NCBI GenBank assembly: GCA_030745815.1 | Contig: JASLNX010000169.1 | Coordinates: 1 to 5,039 of the forward strand | Reading direction: 5' to 3' | From: an archaeon | GTDB lineage: Archaea > Iainarchaeota > Iainarchaeia > Iainarchaeales > GCA-2688035 | DNA length: 5,039 nt | Shown here: piece after piece, positions 1 through 5,039 of the stretch | Numbering within the stretch: position 1 is the stretch's first letter | How the letters are laid out: each line of letters begins with the position of its first letter | Notes under the pieces: model-generated | What the model saw: the letters and a program-made list of their open reading frames with translations, nothing else | Told to the model about the DNA's origin: nothing | Database searches by the model: none | Position numbers and translations under genes: made by a program

Positions 1-78
1 TTTTTGGTGCATTTTTCGAACACAAAACTCGTACTGCTTTTAAAAGCTTTAATTACATATTTTTATCGGTCTGAATGA
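1..78 (+). other. Upstream edge; possible 3' end of a preceding gene
   Basis: Two forward frames stay open from the window edge. One starts at base 3 and ends in TGA at 72-74, directly abutting the ATG at 75. The other starts at base 1 and ends in TGA at 76-78, giving an ATGA overlap with that ATG. The frame at base 2 stops at 41-43. Either junction would match operon style here, since the gene pair at 1722-1727 also meets as TGAATG. However, about 24 codons without a stop is expected fairly often by chance, and neither peptide tail is one I recognise. The two readings exclude each other, and both compete with a promoter reading of the same bases. At most one is a real partial gene. Confidence 0.25.
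37..46 (+). promoter_or_regulatory. Candidate archaeal box A (TATA) for the operon
   Basis: CTTTTAAAAG is a perfect 10-base palindrome that contains a TATA-like TTTTAAAA core at 38-45. Its centre lies about 33 bases before the ATG at 75. Archaeal transcription usually starts about 25 bases after the box A centre, which would give a short leader of a few bases. No clear purine-rich BRE was identified just upstream. The region is A/T-rich throughout, so such a match is weak evidence, and the bases may instead be the end of an upstream gene. Confidence 0.3.
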
Positions 79-1022
79 AGAAAATACTTCTCTCCCTGCT
101 AGGCCTGGTTTTGTTTCTTTTCATTGTGCTATCCATTGGATTGGACGAGATAGTTAAGAGTCTGATGGCAATAAATCCAGTAATGTTTTTGGCGGTTTTT
201 GTTCCGCTTACAGTAAGCGTTTTTTTGAAGGGAGCAAAGCAAAAGCTGATTCTATCCCCGTTCAAAGAAGGCACTTCTCTTTTTGAGAACACAAAAATTT
301 GGCTTGTGGGATTCTTTTTTGGAACTGCTTCGCCTGCAAAATCGGGCGACACGGTTAGAGCGCTTTATTTGCGAAACAATTTTGGAATTAGTTTGGGTGA
401 GGGCCTGGCTGTTGTTTTTGTGGAAAGAATTTTGGACATTGCTTTTCTTTTTGCGTTCGCTTTTATGGGACTCTTTTTGCTGGTGCTGCCGGCGCAGGCA
501 GACCAGGGGATTGTGTTCCCGCTTGTTGCATTCTTCGTTCTCTTTGCAGCGGCACTTTTACTTTTGCTCAAAAAGAATTTGTTGAGAATTGTTGTAAGGC
601 CGTTTTTCAACATGTTCGCTCCTGAGAAATTTAAGCAAAGTTTGAAGGAAGGCTTTAATGATTTTTACAAGGCAATCTCGGTTTACAAGAGCAAGAAGAG
701 ACATGCATTTGGAGTTGGCCTGTTAACTGTTTTATCCTGGTTTGTGGTTTTTGTCCAATTGTATGTGATTGCTCTGGCCCTTTCAATAAACGTTCCATTC
801 CTCTTGTTTGTTTCTGTTGTACCGGTAATTCTGTTGGTTGAAGCTTTGCCAATTTCAATTTCAGGACTGGGAACAAGGGAGGCGGCCTCAGTTGTAATGC
901 TTGGCCTACTTGGGGTGGCCGGGGCGCTGGCAATTTCTTTCTCAATTACCGTACTTGTCTTTAATCTCCTGATTGCAACGGCGGGATTTTTAATTTTTAA
1001 TTCAATGAAGAAACCAATCTGA
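75..1022 (+). CDS. Flippase-like / lysylphosphatidylglycerol synthase TM-region (UPF0104) membrane protein
   Basis: This 315-residue integral membrane protein has about eight hydrophobic segments, roughly at residues 5-22, 35-50, 74-84, 113-138, 146-166, 212-236, 241-258 and 270-308 (the last probably two spans). Family hallmarks are visible: SPAKSGDTVRALYLR at 86-100, FVERILDI at 115-122, and LPISISGLGTREA at 259-271 before the last spans. Length and motif order fit the single-domain flippase-like family (Pfam LPG_synthase_TM), which lacks the aminoacyl-transferase domain of bacterial MprF. Members are found beside glycosyltransferases in archaea, and a related membrane domain is, to my knowledge, fused to the glycosyltransferase domain in haloarchaeal AglD. 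The exact biochemical role is not settled; movement or handling of a lipid-linked sugar is inferred from context. The ATG at 75 is the first Met of the frame and gives a typical MKK-plus-hydrophobic start. The next gene begins nine bases after its stop. Confidence 0.9.
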   Translation: MKKILLSLLGLVLFLFIVLSIGLDEIVKSLMAINPVMFLAVFVPLTVSVFLKGAKQKLILSPFKEGTSLFENTKIWLVGFFFGTASPAKSGDTVRALYLRNNFGISLGEGLAVVFVERILDIAFLFAFAFMGLFLLVLPAQADQGIVFPLVAFFVLFAAALLLLLKKNLLRIVVRPFFNMFAPEKFKQSLKEGFNDFYKAISVYKSKKRHAFGVGLLTVLSWFVVFVQLYVIALALSINVPFLLFVSVVPVILLVEALPISISGLGTREAASVVMLGLLGVAGALAISFSITVLVFNLLIATAGFLIFNSMKKPI

Positions 1023-1028
1023 AGTGAT
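1022..1028 (+). promoter_or_regulatory. Ribosome binding site AAGTGAT for the family 2 glycosyltransferase
   Basis: AAGTGAT ends three bases before the ATG at 1032 and shares its first base with the preceding stop codon. GTGAT pairs with the AUCAC of the 16S rRNA 3' end. The spacing is the same as for the stronger GGTGAT site at 3026-3031, which supports this start choice. Confidence 0.6.
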
Positions 1029-1031
1029 TTA

Positions 1032-1724
1032 ATGGGTGATGAAAAAATTGTTTCAATTGTTGTACCGGCCTACAATGAGGAAGGCAGCATAAAGCAGGCG
1101 CTTGAGGAACTTAAGAAGGTAAGTTTTAAGCAGCTTGGATTTGGCAGGGAAATAATTGTTGTAAATGACGGAAGTCGGGACAAAACCGGTGAGATTATTA
1201 AATCAATTAAGGGGATTAAGGCAATTTCTTATTCTCAGAACAGGGGAAAGGGCTTTGCAATAAGAAAGGGATTTAAAGAGGCCAAAGGGGAAATAATCGC
1301 AATTCAGGACGCAGACTTGGAGTACAACCCTGCGAATATTGTTGGGCTGTTAAAAGAGCTTTTGAATGGCAGGGAAGTTGTTTACGGTTCGCGCTTTTTG
1401 GGGAAACCAAAGAACATGTCTTTTACTTTCTACTTTGGAAACAGGGTTGTATCAACAGCAACTAGTATAATTTTTGGCCAACGCATAACTGATATGGAAA
1501 CCTGCCAGAAGGTTTTCAAGCGCTCGCTTTTGAAAAAGTTTTCACTAAAGGCAAACGGGTTTGATATAGAACCTGAACTCACCGGGAAATTCATTAAGGC
1601 CGGCATTAAAATCCTTGAAGTCCCAATCCCATACACTGCAAGGGAAAAGGCCGAGAAGAAAATCAATGTAACTGACGGAATCAAGGCTGTTCTCACCTTG
1701 CTGAAAGTAAGGCTGGTGGGCTGA
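1032..1724 (+). CDS. Family 2 glycosyltransferase, dolichyl-phosphate mannose/glucose synthase type
   Basis: This 230-residue soluble enzyme is predicted to transfer a sugar from a nucleotide donor to a polyprenyl (dolichyl) phosphate at the cytoplasmic face. The GT-A fold motifs appear in order: VPAYNEE at 11-17, VVNDGSRDKT at 43-52, NRGKGFAIRKG at 70-80, the metal-binding DAD at 93-95 in IQDADLEY, YGSRFLG at 118-124, DMETCQKVFKR at 154-164, GFDIEPELTGK at 176-186, and the C-terminal YTAREKAEKKINVTDG at 201-216. The last block matches the Y..R...EGKKI..DG signature of the polyprenyl-phosphate synthase group, though here the usual EGKK reads AEKK. There are no C-terminal membrane spans, so this is the short, DPM1-like form. 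Donor sugar (mannose, glucose or an N-acetyl sugar) cannot be read from sequence. The start is set by the ribosome binding site at 1022-1028. Its stop touches the start of the next gene (TGAATG), suggesting translational coupling. Confidence 0.92.
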   Translation: MGDEKIVSIVVPAYNEEGSIKQALEELKKVSFKQLGFGREIIVVNDGSRDKTGEIIKSIKGIKAISYSQNRGKGFAIRKGFKEAKGEIIAIQDADLEYNPANIVGLLKELLNGREVVYGSRFLGKPKNMSFTFYFGNRVVSTATSIIFGQRITDMETCQKVFKRSLLKKFSLKANGFDIEPELTGKFIKAGIKILEVPIPYTAREKAEKKINVTDGIKAVLTLLKVRLVG

Positions 1725-3011
1725 ATGAATTTCTCACAGTATCTGCATTATTTTTCAAGAAAAGAAGTTTTCTCGCTTGCAATTATTGCAGCATTTCTTG
1801 CACTTTTCTTTTCACCGGTTATTTCCGGGGACGGTTTTGGATACTACTCTGTTCTGGAGGCGATTGGAAAAGGCGGTTCACTGGATTTTGCGGAACAGGC
1901 AAGGTTTAATGAAATAAGTGGCAAGCCAATAATTGAATTTAATGAAGGGGCCGGAAAGCTTGTTTCAAAGTATGCGCCTGGCCCGGCGTTGTTTTCCCTG
2001 CCGTTCTACAGTTTCTCTCTTGTGCTATACCAATCTGGTGCATTTAATATTGCGGACGAATTTTTTATTGGCGAAAAGGGCGCTCCCTTGATTAATCAAA
2101 TGGGGTTAACTCTTAGCGCGCTGATATTTGCCGTAATTGCAGTGGTCTTCTCCCTTAAAACGGCCAAAAAATTCTTTCCAATAAAGTCCTGGCTTTTGAT
2201 TCTTGTAGCATTCTTTGGAACCCCACTGCTTTGGTATGCGACAGCAGATCTTGCTTACAGCCACGCTTTTGAAGCAGGGCTAATGGCGCTTCTTGTTTAC
2301 GCGATACTGAAAAAACCCGATTCGCGGTTGCAGGGGATTTTGGTTGGGCTTCTTACAATTACGCGTTATTCAAACGCATTGTTTGCCCTACCCTTAATTG
2401 TATTTTACCTTGTTAAGAAAAAGAGCTGGGACGCGGCAAAGCTTGTTTTGTTTGCAGCACCGTTTGCACTTTTTTTAATGGCCTACTTTGCAGTACAGTT
2501 TGGTTCTCCTTTCTCAAGCGGTTATGAAACAGGCTTCCAGTCTGTTTTGCCAATTCATTTGCTTGAAGTTCTCTTTGACTTGAACCGAGGGATTCTCTGG
2601 TGGACCCCGCTTTTGGTTTTGGGGATTACTGGCCTGTTCTTCTTTCACCGAGAAGAAAAATGGCTGCTTCTTTCCTTTACAGGCCTTAACCTTTGGCTTT
2701 ACTCATCATGGATTAGTTGGCACGGGGCATGGGGCTTTGGGAACAGGTTTTTTGCAATTCTTTTTCCGGTATCGGTTATTGGACTAGGATCGCTTCTTTC
2801 GGCCAAGCCACAACTGAGGTGGCCAATTATTGCGTGCGCGGTTTGGACGTTGGCACTTTTTGCAATGTTTCTTGCAGCAACCCCTGAATTATTGAATGTG
2901 CTGGATTTACCAGGGCTTCTTGGATACTGGATTGGGGGCGGAAGGCTGCTTGAGCTTCCGGCGAGGTTTTTGGCAAAGGTTTCGTTTATGAGGGCAATTT
3001 CGTTGTTTTAA
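1725..3011 (+). CDS. Polytopic membrane protein, probable GT-C (GT39/ArnT-like) glycosyltransferase
   Basis: This 428-residue protein has about ten hydrophobic spans, the first at residues 15-33. It is followed by a loop starting SGDGFGYYS (34-42), where D36 sits where GT-C enzymes keep a catalytic or metal-binding acidic residue. Further blocks suggest the PMT_2 / RgtA-D-like group: KYAPGPALFSLPFY (82-95), SHAFEAGLMALLVYA (179-193), GLLTITRYSNALFALP (208-223), EVLFDLNRGILWWTPLL (281-297), and SWHGAWGFGNRFFAILFP (331-348). The final 30 residues form a short amphipathic tail. Known GT-C enzymes take sugars from polyprenyl-phosphate donors on the outer membrane face, and the preceding gene is predicted to make such a donor; that pairing is inference. 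The ATG at 1725 directly follows the previous stop, with a partial GGTGGG ribosome site at 1715-1720 inside the preceding gene. Substrate and acceptor are unknown. A non-catalytic membrane protein of the same fold remains possible. Confidence 0.75.
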   Translation: MNFSQYLHYFSRKEVFSLAIIAAFLALFFSPVISGDGFGYYSVLEAIGKGGSLDFAEQARFNEISGKPIIEFNEGAGKLVSKYAPGPALFSLPFYSFSLVLYQSGAFNIADEFFIGEKGAPLINQMGLTLSALIFAVIAVVFSLKTAKKFFPIKSWLLILVAFFGTPLLWYATADLAYSHAFEAGLMALLVYAILKKPDSRLQGILVGLLTITRYSNALFALPLIVFYLVKKKSWDAAKLVLFAAPFALFLMAYFAVQFGSPFSSGYETGFQSVLPIHLLEVLFDLNRGILWWTPLLVLGITGLFFFHREEKWLLLSFTGLNLWLYSSWISWHGAWGFGNRFFAILFPVSVIGLGSLLSAKPQLRWPIIACAVWTLALFAMFLAATPELLNVLDLPGLLGYWIGGGRLLELPARFLAKVSFMRAISLF

Positions 3012-3014
3012 ATA
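3007..3014 (+). promoter_or_regulatory. Possible internal box A (TTTAAATA)
   Basis: TTTAAATA overlaps the stop codon of the GT-C gene at 3009-3011, within an A/T run at 3006-3018. It lies about 25 bases before the ATG at 3035, in the widest intergenic gap of the window (23 bases). At standard archaeal spacing it would start a transcript at or next to that ATG, making it leaderless. That sits awkwardly with the good ribosome site between the two, so a chance match is quite possible. Confidence 0.25.
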
Positions 3015-3023
3015 TTTTGATTT

Positions 3024-3031
3024 AAGGTGAT
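3024..3031 (+). promoter_or_regulatory. Strong ribosome binding site AAGGTGAT for the dehydrogenase
   Basis: AAGGTGAT ends three bases before the ATG at 3035. GGTGAT is complementary to AUCACC at the 16S rRNA 3' end, in the register widely seen in archaea. It is the best ribosome site in the window and fixes the start. Confidence 0.75.
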
Positions 3032-3034
3032 TTT

Positions 3035-4324
3035 ATGGGTGCAAATAGAAAAATTGTGGTAATTGGACTTGGTTACGTGGGCTTGCCGTTGGCATGTCTT
3101 TGTGCAAAGAAGGGCTTTGAAGTAGCAGGCCTTGAAATTGATGAGGGGAAGATTGATCTTGTTAATTCAGGAAAGAGTCCAATTAAGGATAATTACGTTG
3201 AGGAAAATTTGCCCAAGGTTGTTGGAAAGATTTCTGCAACATCTGACACAGGTCAGGCGTTAAAGGATGCGGAGGTTGCGATTGTTTGTGTTCCAACCCC
3301 GGCAGTAGACGACAAGCCAGACCTGGGCTTTGTAAAGCAGGCCTGTGAAACCATTGCGCCATTTGTTTCCAAGGGCGTACTAGTTGTTATTGAGTCAACT
3401 GTTTACCCTGGAACAATTGCAGAGGTCTTGAAACCAATTTTGGAGAAGGGTTCAGGGCTTAAAGCAGGGAAGGATTTCTTCCTTGGACACTGCCCTGAGA
3501 GAATTGATCCTGGCAACAAAGAGTTTTCGATTGAAGACATCCCACGGGTTCTTGCATGCCTTTCCAAAGAAGGATCTGAAAAGGCGAAAAAATTTTATGA
3601 GTCAATTGTTGGTGCGAGAATTGAGTTGCTTAGCAGTGTTGAAAGTGCTGAAGCAGTGAAGGTTGTTGAGAACACTTTTCGCGATGTAAACATTGCCTTT
3701 GTTAACGAACTTGCAAAGAGCTTTGATCGAATGGGAATTGATTTAGGGGAAGTTATTAAGGGAGCGTCAACAAAGCCGTTTGGCTATATGCCATTCTATC
3801 CTGGCCCAGGAGTTGGCGGTCATTGCATTGCCCAGGACCCGTACTACTTAATCGCAAGCGCGAAAAAAGCAGGGTTTGAACACAGCTTCCTAAAGCTTGC
3901 GCGGGAGATAAACAACAGCATGCCTGCTTATGTTGTAACTTTGGTTGAGGAGACATTGAAGAAGCTTGGAACAGAGTTAAAGGGTGCAAAAATTTGTTTG
4001 CTTGGGCTTTCCTACAAGCCAGGGATTGATGATACGCGGGAGAGCCCTGCGTTAAAGATTGCTGAATTGTTGCGGGCAAAGGGAGCGGCGCTAAAAGTAT
4101 TTGACCCGTTTGTTAAGGGTGAAAGTAATACTGGCTCTTTGGATGAGGCTGTTAAAGGGGCAGATTTGGTTGTTTTGGCAACGCACCACAAGCAGTTTTT
4201 GGAAAAGTTAACGGCAACTTACATTAAGGCCAAGAGAGTCAAGGCAGTTGTTGACGCAAGGAATGCTCTTGACGGGTCTAGCATAAAGTCAAAGGGAATA
4301 TTGTACAAGGGAATTGGGAAGTAG
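3035..4324 (+). CDS. Nucleotide sugar dehydrogenase, UDP-N-acetyl-D-hexosamine (ManNAc/GlcNAc) 6-dehydrogenase
   Basis: This 429-residue cytosolic enzyme is predicted to oxidise the C6 alcohol of a UDP-N-acetylhexosamine to the uronic acid in two NAD+-dependent steps. The N-terminal Rossmann domain starts VVIGLGYVGLPLA (8-20), with IVCVPTP at 83-89 and ESTVYPGT at 120-127. GHCPERIDPGN (151-161) is the PER..PG block typical of the N-acetylated-substrate branch (WecC, WbpA, TviB). The central domain carries EAVKVVENTFRDVNIAFVNE (206-225), with K209 and N213 at the conserved active-site positions. GPGVGGHCIAQDPYYL (257-272) contains the catalytic C264. The C-terminal UDP-binding domain shows LGLSYKPGIDDTRESPA (323-339), then VVDARNALD (405-413). 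Full length and all key residues suggest an active enzyme. UDP-GlcDH would normally have a GG.C.PKD lysine, absent here. GlcNAc versus ManNAc preference cannot be settled, and no 2-epimerase lies in the window. The gene follows the GT-C gene by 23 bases and precedes the flippase by 11. Confidence 0.93.
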   Translation: MGANRKIVVIGLGYVGLPLACLCAKKGFEVAGLEIDEGKIDLVNSGKSPIKDNYVEENLPKVVGKISATSDTGQALKDAEVAIVCVPTPAVDDKPDLGFVKQACETIAPFVSKGVLVVIESTVYPGTIAEVLKPILEKGSGLKAGKDFFLGHCPERIDPGNKEFSIEDIPRVLACLSKEGSEKAKKFYESIVGARIELLSSVESAEAVKVVENTFRDVNIAFVNELAKSFDRMGIDLGEVIKGASTKPFGYMPFYPGPGVGGHCIAQDPYYLIASAKKAGFEHSFLKLAREINNSMPAYVVTLVEETLKKLGTELKGAKICLLGLSYKPGIDDTRESPALKIAELLRAKGAALKVFDPFVKGESNTGSLDEAVKGADLVVLATHHKQFLEKLTATYIKAKRVKAVVDARNALDGSSIKSKGILYKGIGK

Positions 4325-4335
4325 GTTTTTTTCTC

Positions 4336-5039
4336 ATGTCTGATAAGGCTGGAAAAGGAGTTTTTTATATTGGCATAGCCAACTCGCTGTTTTTTATTCT
4401 AAGCTTTGCAACGTCAATTGCTTTGGCAAGAATTCTTAACGTTGGAAATTTTGGGGTTTACGGAGTAATGGTTTCACTGATTTCAACTGTTAACATTGTG
4501 TTTATCAACGGCTTCAAGCAGGCTGTTTCAAAATTTGTTTCAGAGGAAGGCTGTTTGTCCTCAAAAGAGAAAGTGTTTATGTTTGGCCTAATTTTTCTTG
4601 CAGGCCTTTTGATTTGGGCAATTCTTTTTATTGGAGCAGAGTTTGTTGCACTGCTCTTAAACGATGTGTCTCTTGTTCCAATAATCCAGGTTGTGTCATT
4701 TCTTGTAATCACCTACTCAATTCACACTTTCTTTATGGGGTACATTAATGGCCTGAGGCGGTTTAAGTACGAGGCAGGGTTAAGGGCTCTTTATGGAGTA
4801 ATAAAGGCAGGTTTTATCGTGGGGCTGGCCGCACTAACCTTAAACGTTATTTACGTCTTCTGGGGGTTTGTTGCCGCGTCAGTTCTAATAGTTACTGTAG
4901 GGGCTCTAGTTTACAAAAAGATTTCTTTTGAAAATAAAAACCAAAGGCTAAAGCCAAGTACTGTGGTGAAATTTTTTAAATTTGCTTTGCCATTGATGGG
5001 GTTTGTTCTTGTGACAAACATTGTTCTAAATCTTGATTT
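4336..5039 (+). CDS. Wzx-type oligosaccharide flippase (MOP superfamily), 5' part only
   Basis: An open frame runs from the ATG at 4336 to the window edge without a stop: 234 complete codons plus two bases. Full-length relatives have roughly 400-500 residues and 12-14 spans, so about half is present. The N-terminus shows the family hallmark: a first span near residues 12-32, then ALARILNVGNFGVYGVMVSL at 29-48, the Arg/Leu/Phe-Gly pattern of polysaccharide transporters. Other family-like blocks are FINGFKQAVSKFVSEE (56-71), GYINGLRRFKYEAGLRA (135-151), and FALPLMGF (216-223) opening the second half. Spans are likely near 12-32, 41-59, 80-108, 114-134, 152-170, 172-193 and 214-232. Such proteins flip polyprenyl-linked oligosaccharides across the cytoplasmic membrane, which fits the sugar-activating and transferase genes upstream. 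The start lies 11 bases after the dehydrogenase stop; only a weak AGGT at 4323-4326 resembles a ribosome site, so coupling is likely. I chose ATG at 4336 because it gives the usual short polar leader before the first span. Confidence 0.9.
   Translation, partial: MSDKAGKGVFYIGIANSLFFILSFATSIALARILNVGNFGVYGVMVSLISTVNIVFINGFKQAVSKFVSEEGCLSSKEKVFMFGLIFLAGLLIWAILFIGAEFVALLLNDVSLVPIIQVVSFLVITYSIHTFFMGYINGLRRFKYEAGLRALYGVIKAGFIVGLAALTLNVIYVFWGFVAASVLIVTVGALVYKKISFENKNQRLKPSTVVKFFKFALPLMGFVLVTNIVLNLD

Noticed and set aside
37..50. Overlapping palindromes CTTTTAAAAG and AAAGCTTT as a regulator operator
   Set aside because: Short, A/T-rich and found once; no matching copy noticed elsewhere in the window.
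53..352. 99-codon reverse-strand open frame
   Set aside because: Lies antisense over the well-supported flippase-like gene and has no recognisable domain; its composition looks like a shadow frame.
283..585. 100-codon forward open frame in another frame
   Set aside because: Wholly inside the flippase-like gene, rich in Cys, Trp and Arg runs, with no family pattern.
365..945. Reverse-strand open frames at 365-613 and 655-945
   Set aside because: Antisense to conserved motifs of the flippase-like gene; low-complexity Lys/Ser or Pro/Gln/Leu composition.
75..1022. MprF-type lysylphosphatidylglycerol synthase
   Set aside because: Only the membrane region is present; the C-terminal aminoacyl-transferase domain is missing at 315 residues, and the neighbours are glycan genes.
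1430..1696. 88-codon reverse-strand open frame
   Set aside because: Antisense to the conserved C-terminal half of the family 2 glycosyltransferase; no domain seen.
3756..4079. 107-codon reverse-strand open frame
   Set aside because: Antisense to the catalytic Cys and UDP-binding regions of the dehydrogenase; Gln/Ser/Leu-rich shadow.
4325..4335. Run of seven T (4326-4332) after the dehydrogenase stop as an archaeal U-tract terminator
   Set aside because: Only 11 bases separate the stop from a co-directional gene of the same pathway, no hairpin precedes the run, and A/T-rich gaps give such runs by chance. Partial termination cannot be excluded.
4458..4712. 84-codon reverse-strand open frame
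   Set aside because: Antisense to the flippase gene, whose forward frame shows clear family motifs and membrane spans.
1..5039. CRISPR array, transfer RNA, ribosomal RNA, insertion sequence or defence system
   Set aside because: No spaced repeats, cloverleaf-like sequence, transposase motifs or terminal repeats were seen; nearly all bases are explained by five glycan-related genes.

Overview
The window is a stretch of tightly packed genes, all on the + strand, for building and exporting a surface glycan. It most likely comes from an archaeon. The evidence for that is the ribosome-binding motif GTGAT/GGTGAT set three bases before two starts (the register common in archaea), TTTTAAAA/TTTAAATA box-A-like elements, and a gene pair (flippase-like membrane protein plus dolichyl-phosphate-mannose-synthase-type glycosyltransferase) that resembles the archaeal AglD glycosylation protein. 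The DNA leans A/T-rich. I cannot name a species; a DPANN-type or other euryarchaeal lineage is a guess, and a bacterial origin is not formally excluded.

Layout: 1-74 is the upstream edge, holding either a short promoter region or the tail of an unseen gene. 75-1022 encodes a multi-spanning membrane protein of the lysylphosphatidylglycerol synthase transmembrane / flippase-like (UPF0104) family. 1032-1724 encodes a cytosolic family 2 glycosyltransferase of the polyprenyl-phosphate sugar synthase type. 1725-3011 encodes a large integral membrane protein that looks like a GT-C (GT39/ArnT-like) glycosyltransferase. 3035-4324 encodes a UDP-N-acetylhexosamine 6-dehydrogenase. 4336 to the window end is the first 234 codons of a Wzx-type oligosaccharide flippase, cut off by the window edge. 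Gaps between genes are 9, 0, 23 and 11 bases, so a single operon is likely. No stretch of 300 bases lacks a gene, and I saw no RNA gene, CRISPR array, insertion sequence or long repeat.

Working model (inference): the dehydrogenase makes a UDP-N-acetylhexosaminuronic acid for a lipid-linked oligosaccharide. The family 2 enzyme charges a polyprenyl (dolichyl) phosphate with one sugar. The GT-C protein may use that lipid-linked sugar on the outer face of the membrane, and the Wzx-type flippase moves the lipid-linked oligosaccharide across. The parts are recognisable families; the interest lies in their combination, not in an evidently new system.
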